Source: an uncultured beta proteobacterium (GTDB lineage: Bacteria; Pseudomonadota; Gammaproteobacteria; Burkholderiales; SG8-39). From it: a DNA stretch of 64,000 nucleotides. The DNA is taken from assembly GCA_903859155.1 (NCBI GenBank), contig CAIOLO010000043.1:1-64000 (forward strand), in the 5' to 3' direction. Shown here piece after piece: positions 1-8,236 of the stretch. The notes below the pieces were generated by a model. The model did not search any database. It worked only from the letters and a program-made list of their open reading frames with translations, and was not told the origin of the DNA. How positions within the stretch are numbered: position 1 is the stretch's first letter; the number at the start of each line of letters is the position of its first letter. A program made the position numbers and the translations under genes.

Positions 1-11
1 AATATAGAGCA

Positions 12-36
12 GGCGGGCTTTGTTTTGGACCCGCCC
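12..36 (-). terminator. Possible terminator hairpin at window edge
   Basis: GGCGGG at 12-17 can pair with CCCGCC at 30-35 across a 12-base loop. It lies just beyond the stop of the minus-strand ARPP-1-like fragment, so it could end that transcript. The loop is long and no U-tract follows, so this is weak. Confidence 0.25.
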
Positions 37-89
37 TATTATTCCGATCGGATACGCAATACTCACCCAAATCGCGGGATTGACGCCGC

Positions 90-410
90 TCAGGAGCGCG
101 GCTCGTCTCCGCCCGGCCGCCCACTGCTGCGTCGCCCCGGCCTCCTGCGCAGGTAAGTCGGGTTGTGGTCTTCCATTTTGAAAGCCGCAAGGTGAACAAC
201 GCGATCTTCATGCACCAGTGCACCGCCAGCGATCGCACCACTCTCGATGCGCACGTTTTCGCCCTCGCCGACAGCCTTGAAACTTTCGGTGGCCGCGGCC
301 TTCATTTCCTCGATGAACAGCCGCACCGCCTCCTCCACCGGAAGCACGGTTTTCGGCCTGGCGGTTTCAGCGGCATCCATGGCATAGCTGCGGACAAGCT
401 TGGGCAGATA
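90..410 (-). pseudogene. 5'-truncated ARPP-1-like domain fragment
   Basis: Read on the minus strand, about 105 codons from roughly 410 down to the stop at 90-92 look like the C-terminal part of the ARPP-1 (DUF6569-type) domain. The recognisable blocks are LPKLVRSYAMDA, then a helical stretch, then AVGEGENVRIES, then GALVHEDRVVHLAAF. The last about 25 residues are a basic, low-complexity tail. The family's role is not well established; it has been discussed with stress and conflict genes. Upstream of about 410 the frame stays open but is only the antisense of a Clp ATPase, so the 5' part of the gene is missing. The family call is from memory of the pattern and is moderate. Confidence 0.5.
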
Positions 411-1028
411 AAGAAGCGGCCGTTTTCTGTGTTGCTGTTTGATGAGATCGAGAAGGCCCATGTACGCATTCTGGATAAGTTCTTGCAGATACTTGAAGAT
501 GGGCGTTTGACCGATGGAAAAGGTGAGACGGTCTATTTTTCGGAGACCGTAATAATCTTTACGTCGAACATTGGCGCATCTGAAGTGGAGTTGCAGGAGG
601 ACGCTGTTGCCGTCAAGAAGCAGTTTATGGAAAAGGTGCGCGAGCACTTTGTTGTCGTGGCAAAGCGTCCGGAGTTGCTGAACCGAATTGGAGACAATAT
701 TGTCCCGTTTAACTTCATCACGGGTGACGATTTCCTTGTCGCTATCGCTCGTGCAAAACTTCAGCCCTTACGTGAACGACTAAAGGAAAAATATCGCATA
801 ACTGACATCGTATTTGATGACGAGGAGAAGGCGTTGAAGGCGCTTGCCGCGACTGTTGATCGGTATATGGGAGGACGTGGCGTGCTCAATGAAATAGTTA
901 AGAGGATCATTGATCCGCTTGCTGAGTTTCTTTTTGAGGAAGAAGAAGATACTTCCCTTTATGCCGGCCGGGCTGTGTTGGTGCATCAAGCTGCAGATCA
1001 TCCAACCTTCGTGTTCGAGATGAAGTGA
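405..1028 (+). pseudogene. 5'-truncated Clp-type AAA+ ATPase (C-terminal half of second AAA domain)
   Basis: From about base 405 the plus strand encodes the C-terminal half of a ClpA/ClpB-type AAA+ module. Visible are Walker B (VLLFDEIEKAH), a sensor-1 region (FTSNIGAS), the RPELLNRI arginine-finger block, and a C-terminal small domain with GGRGVLNEIV at the sensor-2 position. Walker A and everything upstream are absent. The frame can be followed back to an ATG at 165, but residues 1-80 of that reading are antisense to the ARPP-1-like fragment. The stop overlaps the next gene by four bases (GTGA), so the two were an operon. Base composition is visibly less GC-rich than the chromosome to the right. 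It is either a broken gene or one side of an assembly join. Confidence 0.7.
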
Positions 1029-1627
1029 GCATGGGGCACTTGAATCTGGCGGATTGGGTAGATTGCACAGAAGTCGAGGGACCCGGTAAACGATTCGCGC
1101 TTTGGGTCCAGGGATGCACACTGCGTTGCCCCGGTTGTTGCAATCCTCACTTTTTTGAACTGACCGCAAAGCATATTGTTGCGACCGATGACATCCTTGC
1201 ATGGATACAACGCTCAGAGGCCCAGCACAAGATTGAAGGGGTAACAATACTTGGCGGAGAGCCGATGCTTCAAGCGCGCGGTTTGGCGGAAATCGCATCG
1301 GGATGTCAGAAACTCGGGCTTTCAGTAATGGTGTTTTCAGGATATATGATCGAATATCTCAACAAGGGCCCGATGTTTGGTATTCGGGAATTGCTGCAAG
1401 CTACCGACATACTCGTGGATGGACCATTTATAGCTGCACAATTGGAGTCGCGTCGAAATTGGGCAGGTTCAGCAAATCAACGATTTCATTTTCTGACGAA
1501 ACGCTACGCACCGGGAATAGAATGGGATTCGGCGTATGCTCCTGCGGTTGAGTTGCGAGTTTATGGTGATGGCACCGTACGGATGAATGGTTGGCCAGTA
1601 GGTCTTGGCGAGCAATTGAATAAATAG
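1025..1627 (+). CDS. Radical SAM / 4Fe-4S single-cluster activase-like protein
   Basis: About 200 residues resembling the small radical-SAM activases (NrdG/PflA-like, 4Fe-4S single-cluster domain). The CxxxCxxC motif is at residues 31-38 (C31, C35, C38), following a VQGC block. ILGGEPM around residue 82 matches the GGEP motif that contacts S-adenosylmethionine. Family members generate a 5'-deoxyadenosyl radical, often on a partner protein. Translation probably starts at GTG 1025, overlapping the Clp stop, or at ATG 1031. Coupling to a Clp-type ATPase suggests a dedicated multi-gene system whose other members lie outside the window or are lost. The substrate cannot be inferred. Composition is AT-richer than the core chromosome, consistent with an acquired island. 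Confidence 0.8.
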   Translation: MSMGHLNLADWVDCTEVEGPGKRFALWVQGCTLRCPGCCNPHFFELTAKHIVATDDILAWIQRSEAQHKIEGVTILGGEPMLQARGLAEIASGCQKLGLSVMVFSGYMIEYLNKGPMFGIRELLQATDILVDGPFIAAQLESRRNWAGSANQRFHFLTKRYAPGIEWDSAYAPAVELRVYGDGTVRMNGWPVGLGEQLNK

Positions 1628-1754
1628 CCGGCTACTTCGATTCGGAAGCTTTAGCCCCGCGAACGACCGACAGGCCTGCTTCTCCGCTGCCGCACATCGG
1701 GTTTCGCCATCTTTGTCATTGAACCTGTAACGCCCAACACCAAGCAGCACCATG

Positions 1755-1760
1755 TATAAT
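1755..1760 (+). promoter_or_regulatory. Consensus -10 box upstream of tRNA cluster
   Basis: A perfect TATAAT lies at 1755-1760, with expected transcription start near 1767. No good -35 is seen at 16-18 bases upstream. It could drive the tRNA-Gly remnant, tRNA-Cys and tRNA-Leu, which would matter if an island has cut them off from their native promoter. Confidence 0.4.
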
Positions 1761-1793
1761 TACGGTGTCGTTAGTGGTAGCGCAGCGGAGAAA

Positions 1794-1843
1794 TGGCCTT
1801 GCCAAGGTTGAGGTCGGGAGTTCGAGACTCCTTTCCCGCTCCA
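1794..1843 (+). pseudogene. tRNA-Gly(GCC) 3' remnant, candidate attachment site
   Basis: The anticodon arm with GCC at 1801-1803, the T arm (GGGAG, TTCGAGA, CTCCT) and the 3' acceptor strand TTCCCGC plus TCCA match tRNA-Gly(GCC). The 5' side does not. A D-loop-like TTAGTGGTAG occurs at 1771-1780, but it is about nine bases too far from the anticodon. No GCGGGAA stands at the position needed to pair with the acceptor strand. A displaced 3' tRNA half is the usual mark left at the far end of an element inserted into a tRNA gene. Its place before tRNA-Cys and tRNA-Leu matches the conserved Gly-Cys-Leu tRNA order. Confidence 0.6.
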
Positions 1844-1947
1844 GAATTTCCCGGGAAAGGCCGTGCAATTTGTTCCAATCCGCTCCTTGAAAGATCGAAA
1901 GGGTCTTTACGAAGCGGGCAGGGCGGCCTTTCTTGTCGAGTCCAAGC

Positions 1948-2021
1948 GGCGCGGTAGCAAAGCGGTTATGCAGAGGACTGCAAATCCTCGGAGGGCGGTT
2001 CGACTCCGCCCCGCGCCTCCA
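1948..2021 (+). tRNA. tRNA-Cys (GCA)
   Basis: A 74-base cloverleaf with acceptor GGCGCGG pairing CCGCGCC and encoded CCA. The anticodon GCA is at 1980-1982 in a GAGGA/TCCTC stem, and the T loop is TTCGACT. It is the second member of the Gly-Cys-Leu tRNA cluster. Confidence 0.96.
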
Positions 2022-2075
2022 TCTGTTTTTGTTACCTTGGTTCGCGCACAATGCGAAGGTGTTGGACGCGACACT

Positions 2076-2165
2076 GCCCGGGTGGTGAAACTGGTAGACA
2101 CAAGGGACTTAAAATCCCTCGGCCCTTATCCGGCCATGCCGGTTCGATTCCGGCCCCGGGCACCA
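2076..2165 (+). tRNA. tRNA-Leu (TAA)
   Basis: A 90-base class II tRNA with acceptor GCCCGGG pairing CCCGGGC and encoded ACCA. The anticodon loop CTTAAAA places TAA at 2110-2112. There is a long variable arm and a T loop of TTCGATT. It is the third member of the cluster, 54 bases after tRNA-Cys. Confidence 0.96.
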
Positions 2166-2219
2166 GTGCTTGTTCATGCCGGTCAAGCGGTACAATTCGC
2201 GAAACAACCTGGGTAAACC

Positions 2220-2666
2220 ATGATCGTTTTTGAGCTTATATGTTCAGGGCATCACCGGTTTGAAGGCTGGTTTTCATCCGCGGAAGATTTCATCACGCAA
2301 AAAGGGCGGGGTTTGCTTGAGTGTCCGACCTGTGCGGACAAATCCATAGAGAAGTTGCTGACCGCCAAGATCGGACACACGGCGCCGGTGGCGCCTGCAG
2401 GGGCGGTGGCAGACTCCGCGCAGTCGATGCCGCTGGCAAGCGGCAAGGCGCTCCAGGTAAAGTTTCAGGAATTTCTGGATCATGTGCTTGTTCACAGCGA
2501 GGATGTGGGGAGCGCCTTTGCCGAGGAGGCCCGGAGAATTCACTACGAGCAAGTGGCCCGGCGCGATATTCGCGGCACCGCCACCGCGGAGGAGACCGAG
2601 GAGCTGCTCGACGAGGGTATTCCGGTCCTGCCATTGCCCATCCCGCGCTCCGGCGACTGGCATTGA
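2220..2666 (+). CDS. DUF1178 family protein
   Basis: A 148-residue protein with the N-terminal hallmark of DUF1178: MIVFELIC followed by GHRFEGWF-like residues, then CPTC at about residues 36-39. That gives a C(x)nCxxC zinc-ribbon-like start, with a helical C-terminal half containing EEARRIHYEQ. Function is unknown in the family, which is common in proteobacteria. It starts at ATG 2220, about 55 bases after tRNA-Leu, and converges on the large oxidoreductase gene. The full length is as expected for the family. Confidence 0.85.
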   Translation: MIVFELICSGHHRFEGWFSSAEDFITQKGRGLLECPTCADKSIEKLLTAKIGHTAPVAPAGAVADSAQSMPLASGKALQVKFQEFLDHVLVHSEDVGSAFAEEARRIHYEQVARRDIRGTATAEETEELLDEGIPVLPLPIPRSGDWH

Positions 2667-2711
2667 GACGTTAAGGTTCCAGGGTCCGCTTGCGTAACTG
2701 AGTCCCGGATA

Positions 2712-2730
2712 GCCCCCCGTTTCGGGAGGC
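2712..2730. terminator. Possible bidirectional terminator between convergent genes
   Basis: GCCCCCCG (2712-2719), TTT, CGGGAGGC (2723-2730) form an eight-position stem with one C/A mismatch, in the 117-base gap between the convergent DUF1178 and oxidoreductase genes. No clear U-tract follows. Confidence 0.35.
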
Positions 2731-2783
2731 CCCCCTTGCGATCCTCCCGCGTGCATTCCCGTAAAGCGATTCCCTGATCGATA

Positions 2784-5700
2784 TCAGACCAGGGTGCGCT
2801 GTTTCTTCAATTCAGGCATGCAATGTTGCAGCCATTGAACGGTCAGTTTCTCCTGAAGCGAGTTCTGCCGGAGTCGTTCCGAGAGTGCCTGAAAATCAAC
2901 CAGGTCCAGTGATTGATCCTGGTTGAAACAGGAAAATACGTGGTGCGTCTCGCCGGTAAGCGGGTCGAGATGCACTTGCAGGCACTGGGCGCAGATCTCC
3001 TTCATCATGCATTGCATGGGCGAATTGATGGAGCCGATTCCCGTGTGGCCTTTCTTCAGGTAAGGGGCCAGCACATCGTGGCGCGCACGGGTGACGGCGG
3101 CCATCATTCGGTCCGATCCGATGGCGACTATGCGGGTGGCCTGGGACATGGGCAGCACGACCTCGCCCAGCCGGCCCGATGCATAGGCCTCCATGGCCTG
3201 AACGATATTGCCGACAAAGGTGCCATCCTGGGGGCGGTCAGGCTGGAATCCGGGCTCTTCGTCGCAGCACCAGACAATGACATCGGCGGCTGCTTCAATT
3301 TCCTCGACTTTGTAGCGGTCCTGCGTCTTTTTGTAGCCGGCAAAATAGAGGACCTTGGATCCTGCTGCCCGAAATGCCTGTCCGATGGAAAAGAGGACGG
3401 CGTTACCCAGCCCGCCGCCAACCAGAATGACCGTCTCACCGGAGAAAATTTCCGTAGGGGCGCCGGTGGGGCCCATCAGGATCACCGGTTCGCCGGGCCG
3501 CAGCATCGCGCAAAGATTCGACGACCCGCCCATTTCCAGTACTATCGTTGAAACCAGACCGCGTGCCTCGTCGACCCAGGCCCCGGTCAGGGCCAGACCT
3601 TCCATCTGCAGGCGCGTGCCGTTGACCACCGGGGAAAGGCTTTCAAAGTTCTGCAGACGGTAAAATTGTCCAGGCTTGAAATTGCGTGCCGCCTGCGGCG
3701 CATGGACAACCACCTCAATTATTGTCGGGGTCAGCCGCTTGATCTCGTGTATGTGCGCCCTGAGTCGCTGATTCATGGCCCCCAGAAATGCCTGGTTGCC
3801 GGTGCGCTCACCCGGGTGAAGTTTGGAGAGGACACGCGTCACCAGCGGGTGGCCCTGTTTCGTGGAGCCCAGGGCTTTGACGACATTGCCGAAATAGGAC
3901 GGGTGAAGGTCGCCGAAATAAGACACGAATCGGCCCTCGGGGCCGCGTGACAGCAGCACTTCGGGTTTCGCGGGCTTTGAAATCGAGAATTGCGGTTTGA
4001 CCGGTTTGCCGTCCTCGTCGCAGGCGCCGAAGTATTTGCCATCGACGCTGAAATGGCGCTCATCTTCCCGCGCAAGCACGGTGTTGGGTTGCGTGCCGGC
4101 CGCAACAAAAATGGTGTGAGCGGGCATCCGGTAGTCGCCGTCCGGTTGTGCCTTGCCGTCCTCGACGAATTTCTGGCGAGTGAAATGAATGGCCCTGGCG
4201 GCGCCGTACTCGTCGGTCTCGATCGACAAGGGGGAGAGGCATTCGATGAAAGTAATGCCTTCTTCGAGCGCCTTCTCCACCTCTTCGTGATTTAGCGTGT
4301 AGGCCGGACTGTCAATCAGCCGGCGTCGATAGGCAACGCTCACGCCTCCCCAGGCCTGCAGCAGTTCGATGACACGGGCCTCGCGTTTTTCCCGCTCCGC
4401 GCGCTGGCGTTCGTCGCGGATTGCCCTGGCATGGGAGAGGAACTCCTCGGCTATCTCGCGTTCCTCAGGATTCCAGCGGTCGCGGATGGCGTCTTCACCG
4501 ATGGCATGTGCCAGCGTTTCGAAGCGCTCGAGGAATTTCCCCACCTGCACTACGTAGTAGGCCAGGGACTCGGTGGCGGTGTCGATTGCAGTCAGTCCGC
4601 CGCCAATGACGACCGCGGGCAGTCGCATCTGCATGTTCGCGATGGAATCGAATTTGGCGGCGCCGGTCAGTTGCAGGGCCATCAGGAAGTCGGACGCGGT
4701 CCTGACCCCGCGCGCCAGGCCATTGGGAATTTCCAGGGTGGTCGGCCGCCCCGCGCCCATGGCCAGCGCCACGTGGTCGAAACCCATGGACCAGGCGTCC
4801 TCCAATGTGACCGTGCCGCCAAAGCGCACGCCTCCGATCATGGCGAATTGCGCGCGCCGTTCCAGCAGCAGCCGGATAATTTTCAGGAAATTCTTGTCCC
4901 AGCGCACCGTGATGCCGTATTCAGCCACCCCGCCAAATCCCGCCATCACCCGGCTGTTCAGGGATTCAGACAGGCTGGTGACATCTTGAATCGGCTCAAA
5001 TGGAATACGCGAGCCATCGGCGCGCACGCCGGATATTGCCTCCGGCAGCGGCTCTATCTTGAGGCCGTCGATGCCCACCACGGTGTGGCCGTCGTTCATC
5101 AGATAGTGCGCGAGGCTGTAACCCGCGGGTCCCATTCCAGCCACCAGGACGCGGTATCCCGAACTCGGTCGCGGCAGCGGTTGGCGGAGATTGAGCGGAT
5201 TCCAGCGGGTGAGGAGCGAATAGATTTCGAATCCCCAGGGAAGTTCGAGAACGTCTTTCAGGGTGCGGGTTTCGGCCTGGGGAATATCGACCGGTTCCTG
5301 CTTCTGGTAGATGCAGGCCTTCATGCAGTCGTTGCAGATCCGATGACCCGTCGCCGCCGCCATGGGATTGTCGATGGTGATGATGGCCAATGCGGATAGT
5401 GCGAGTCCTTGCGATTTTGCAAGGTGAAACTCGGAGATCTTTTCCTCCAGCGGACACCCGGCAAGCGCTACGCCGAAGGTGCCTTTCTTGAACGTGATTG
5501 CCTTTGGTGCATCGGCAGAAGGCTTTTCCCGCAAACCGCGTGAACAGGAGTCCTTGCCCTGGTTATGGCACCAGATGCAGTAATTGGCCTGATCGAGTGC
5601 GCCGGCAAGGTCGGTACCCTGGTCGGTCAGGTGAAAGGCATCACGGCGCCTGATGTGGTCGGGCGAGATGTTGAATGCCGTCACGCCATCGGCATCGGTC

Positions 5701-6305
5701 TGCCTGGCGTGCGACAGCATCCGGTACGGATCAATCTTGGCGACTTGCTTGAACAGCAGGCCAGCGCGATGCCGTTCCCGGCCAGCCGGGGTATGAAGCG
5801 CCCAGGCCGCGTAGCGAAGCGCCTTGTCCAGCGCCTCCGCGTGCGCGGTTTCGTCCGTACTCCAGTTCTCCACATGGTTCGCGAACGACAACTCGTCAAA
5901 GCGGCCATTGAACCGTGCGGCGAACTCGCGCTCCAACGCCGGACCGTCAATGCCGAGTGCCTCTTGCGGCTTGATTTTCGTCGCGGCGCGGCGTTGCACG
6001 AACTGGCGCTTGACCCGATACAAGGCGTCCAGCGCTTCATGCCGGCCGGCCAGTGCCAGGACCTCGTCGGCGATGCCGAAGAGCTGGGAAAGGAAGCGCT
6101 CCAGATGCGGGCAGATCTCGAGAATCAGAGCTGATTCCGTCTTGGCATCCAGGGTCTGGGTAGCGGTGCGCGCGGCTTCGAGGCGGCCGGCGAGGGCGGC
6201 ATCGGCCGTTCCCATGAAAGCAAGAAATGCCGCGTCGACTCGCAACAGGCCGTCGCGATCGTACAACTCAGGAAACGACAGCCCGAAGGAAAGCTTTAAC
6301 ATCAA
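2784..6305 (-). CDS. Large multidomain FAD/NAD(P)/Fe-S oxidoreductase
   Basis: A protein of 1173 residues built from three parts. The N-terminal 350 residues carry cysteine motifs (CIWCHNQ with DSC near residue 240; CNDCMKAC near 325) that could hold an Fe-S cluster. The middle (about 390-830) is a GltD-like flavoprotein with two Rossmann motifs (VAGMGPAGYS and VIGGGLTAIDTA). The C-terminal 330 residues look like a ferredoxin-NADP reductase / PyrK module: FKPGQFYRL for flavin, GGGLGNA for nucleotide, and a CAQC-containing cluster with a later C. Together these resemble an NfnAB- or PyrK-GltD-type electron-transfer unit in one chain. It is divergent from none and sits 41 bases downstream of fdxA on the same strand. 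I infer that it exchanges electrons between NAD(P)H and that ferredoxin; the acceptor is unknown. Confidence 0.75.
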   Translation of the reverse strand: MMLKLSFGLSFPELYDRDGLLRVDAAFLAFMGTADAALAGRLEAARTATQTLDAKTESALILEICPHLERFLSQLFGIADEVLALAGRHEALDALYRVKRQFVQRRAATKIKPQEALGIDGPALEREFAARFNGRFDELSFANHVENWSTDETAHAEALDKALRYAAWALHTPAGRERHRAGLLFKQVAKIDPYRMLSHARQTDADGVTAFNISPDHIRRRDAFHLTDQGTDLAGALDQANYCIWCHNQGKDSCSRGLREKPSADAPKAITFKKGTFGVALAGCPLEEKISEFHLAKSQGLALSALAIITIDNPMAAATGHRICNDCMKACIYQKQEPVDIPQAETRTLKDVLELPWGFEIYSLLTRWNPLNLRQPLPRPSSGYRVLVAGMGPAGYSLAHYLMNDGHTVVGIDGLKIEPLPEAISGVRADGSRIPFEPIQDVTSLSESLNSRVMAGFGGVAEYGITVRWDKNFLKIIRLLLERRAQFAMIGGVRFGGTVTLEDAWSMGFDHVALAMGAGRPTTLEIPNGLARGVRTASDFLMALQLTGAAKFDSIANMQMRLPAVVIGGGLTAIDTATESLAYYVVQVGKFLERFETLAHAIGEDAIRDRWNPEEREIAEEFLSHARAIRDERQRAEREKREARVIELLQAWGGVSVAYRRRLIDSPAYTLNHEEVEKALEEGITFIECLSPLSIETDEYGAARAIHFTRQKFVEDGKAQPDGDYRMPAHTIFVAAGTQPNTVLAREDERHFSVDGKYFGACDEDGKPVKPQFSISKPAKPEVLLSRGPEGRFVSYFGDLHPSYFGNVVKALGSTKQGHPLVTRVLSKLHPGERTGNQAFLGAMNQRLRAHIHEIKRLTPTIIEVVVHAPQAARNFKPGQFYRLQNFESLSPVVNGTRLQMEGLALTGAWVDEARGLVSTIVLEMGGSSNLCAMLRPGEPVILMGPTGAPTEIFSGETVILVGGGLGNAVLFSIGQAFRAAGSKVLYFAGYKKTQDRYKVEEIEAAADVIVWCCDEEPGFQPDRPQDGTFVGNIVQAMEAYASGRLGEVVLPMSQATRIVAIGSDRMMAAVTRARHDVLAPYLKKGHTGIGSINSPMQCMMKEICAQCLQVHLDPLTGETHHVFSCFNQDQSLDLVDFQALSERLRQNSLQEKLTVQWLQHCMPELKKQRTLV

Positions 6306-6346
6306 TAGTGTGCGGCCGCGTGTCTTCTTTCCGGTCTCATGGCGGG

Positions 6347-6670
6347 CTAACGCTCAAGGTACTTGAGTTTGCCTTTGACTTCTTTCCAGTCGTTGGCGTC
6401 GGCAGCCGGTTCCTTGGCATCGGTGATTGTCGGCCAGACCTTGGTCAAATCGGCATTGATCGCGATGAACTGCTTCTGATCCTCGGGGAGGTCTTCCTCG
6501 GCATATATCGCATCCACCGGACATTCCGGAATGCAGACTGCGCAATCAATGCATTCGTCCGGATCGATGACCAGCATGTTCGGCCCTTCCTTGAAGCAAT
6601 CAACGGGGCAAACATCGACGCAATCCATGAACTTGCATTTGATGCACGATTCTGTGACAACGTGTGTCAT
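6347..6670 (-). CDS. fdxA: Seven-iron ferredoxin FdxA
   Basis: A 107-residue ferredoxin starting [12 protein letters not shown]. The N-terminal half holds CxxC(x)4C(x)3CP and [12 protein letters not shown], the arrangement of [3Fe-4S][4Fe-4S] seven-iron ferredoxins. The C-terminal half is the usual helical extension of the FdxA family ([15 protein letters not shown]). Start ATG 6670 is chosen over a longer open frame because it gives the canonical N-terminus and has AGGATT upstream. It is a cytoplasmic electron carrier. The next gene on the same strand is a 1173-residue oxidoreductase that may be its redox partner. Confidence 0.93.
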   Translation of the reverse strand: MTHVVTESCIKCKFMDCVDVCPVDCFKEGPNMLVIDPDECIDCAVCIPECPVDAIYAEEDLPEDQKQFIAINADLTKVWPTITDAKEPAADANDWKEVKGKLKYLER

Positions 6671-6754
6671 GAATAATCCTAATAATAGTTGACGGTCAGA
6701 CGCGCCAATTCTGGGACGCGTGATTTTACTGGCTTCCGGGATATTTGACCAAGA

Positions 6755-6776
6755 GCGATAGAAATGCGATAGAAAT
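6755..6776 (+). repeat. Tandem 11-bp repeat
   Basis: GCGATAGAAAT occurs twice without spacing (6755-6765, 6766-6776), followed by a further GCGG. It lies in the 276-base divergent region between fdxA and the substrate-binding protein gene. It may be a binding-site duplication or slippage. Confidence 0.6.
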
Positions 6777-6946
6777 GCGGCGATACCAATGTCGATGCAA
6801 ACGCATCCGCGACCGGCATTCGCATTGCCAGATTCGACACCAGTCCCGTGATTGCAGGTTGAAGCGTGCAACCGCTTGGGCTACAGTGCGGTTCCCGTTG
6901 CAGGTGATGCTGCAAGCTTGTTGTGCCAGAACATGAGGAGCGTGTA

Positions 6947-8152
6947 ATGAAGGGTTTGAATGCCGTGGTCCGGTGGATGATCGCGTTTTTGCTGCTCGTC
7001 ATCGGGGGGGCTGCCCTGGCTCAAGGTTCGATCAAGCTTGGCGAGTTGAACAGCTACAAGATTTTTCCGGCATTTCTTGACCCGTACAAGAAGGGAATGG
7101 AACTGGCGCTGGAGCAGACCAATGCGGCAGGGGGGGTCTTTGGGCGCAACCTTGAAATCGTTTATCGCGACGACAACGGCAATCCCGGCGACGCCGTGCG
7201 GGCGGCGGAGGAACTGCTGACACGGGAGCAGGTGCATTTTCTGCTGGGGACTTTTGCATCCAATGTCGGTCTGGCGATAGCGGACCTGGCCAGGCAGCGC
7301 AAGGTCCTGTTCATCGCGGCCGAACCCTTGACCGACAAGATCACCTGGCAAAACGGCAACCGCTATACCTTCCGCTTGCGCCCATCGACCTGGATGCAGA
7401 CTTCGATGCTGGTGCCGGATGCCGCGAAGCTCAAGAAAAAGCGCTGGGCAATCGTGTATCCGAACTACGAGTACGGACAATCAGCGACCGCCGCGTTCAA
7501 GGACCTGCTGAAGAAATCGCAGCCTGACGTCGAGTTCGTCACTGAGCAGGCCACACCCCTGGGCAAGATCGACTCGGGTGCCGTGGTGCAGGCGCTTATC
7601 GATGCGAAACCCGATGCGATTTTCAGTTCGCTGTTCGGTCCGGATTTGTCGCGATTCGTGCGTGATGGCAATACCCGCGGACTTTTCAAGAACATCGCGG
7701 TTTTCAATCTTCTGGGCGGTGAACCCGAATATCTGGATGCCTTGAAGGACGAGGCGCCGACGGGGTGGTATGTGACCGGCTATCCCTGGTATGCAATCAA
7801 TACGCCGGAGCACAAGAAATTTCTTGCCGCCTATCAGAAGCGCTGGAAGGACTATCCGCGGGCCGGATCGGTAGTGGGGTATGCGACGGTGCTGTCGGCA
7901 GTGGCGGCAATGAAGAAGGCCGGAAGCCTCGACAGCGAAAAGCTGGTCGCCGCGATGGAAGGCCTGCAACTGGAATCTCCCTTCGGGAGGATCACCTATC
8001 GGACGCTCGATCACCAGGCGACCATGGGCGCTTATGTCGGGCGCACCGGAGTGCGCGAAGGCAAGGGAGTGATGACAACCTTTTCCTACGGTGATGGCGC
8101 CAAATTTCAGCCGAGCGACGCCGAGGTACGCAAGCTGCGGCCAGCCGACTAG
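6947..8152 (+). CDS. Branched-chain amino acid-type ABC transporter substrate-binding protein
   Basis: A 401-residue periplasmic protein of the LivJ / type 1 periplasmic-binding fold. A signal peptide (hydrophobic residues about 8-24, ending ALAQ) precedes a mature start at GSIKLGELNSYK. Typical family blocks follow: GMELALEQTNAAGGV, a DNGNPGDAV stretch, and FLLGTFASNVGLA. Start ATG 6947 is preceded by GAGGAG at 6936-6941; an upstream in-frame GTG would spoil the signal peptide. It is the first gene of a complete importer with the fused permease and two ATPases downstream. The true ligand may be an amino acid, amide or aromatic acid; the family is broad. Confidence 0.88.
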   Translation: MKGLNAVVRWMIAFLLLVIGGAALAQGSIKLGELNSYKIFPAFLDPYKKGMELALEQTNAAGGVFGRNLEIVYRDDNGNPGDAVRAAEELLTREQVHFLLGTFASNVGLAIADLARQRKVLFIAAEPLTDKITWQNGNRYTFRLRPSTWMQTSMLVPDAAKLKKKRWAIVYPNYEYGQSATAAFKDLLKKSQPDVEFVTEQATPLGKIDSGAVVQALIDAKPDAIFSSLFGPDLSRFVRDGNTRGLFKNIAVFNLLGGEPEYLDALKDEAPTGWYVTGYPWYAINTPEHKKFLAAYQKRWKDYPRAGSVVGYATVLSAVAAMKKAGSLDSEKLVAAMEGLQLESPFGRITYRTLDHQATMGAYVGRTGVREGKGVMTTFSYGDGAKFQPSDAEVRKLRPAD

Positions 8153-8236
8153 GCGGGTGCCGGCGCAATGCAGTTCGGGGTGCCGGTATCTGGCCGCGAC
8201 GCCCTCGGCGGATGTCTCACGGGCTCGCCATAATTC

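Noticed and set aside
405-1627. A full Clp-based or known named defence system
   Set aside because: Only half of the ATPase and one radical SAM gene are present; I cannot match them to a named system from the sequence alone.
1768-1843. A complete, functional tRNA-Gly
   Set aside because: The D-arm-like sequence is about nine bases out of register and the 5' acceptor strand does not pair with TTCCCGC, except through an improvised bulged pairing at 1785-1793.
4431-5399. A plus-strand open frame of about 320 codons within the large oxidoreductase
   Set aside because: It is antisense to the GltD-like core, with no domain and no ribosome binding site.
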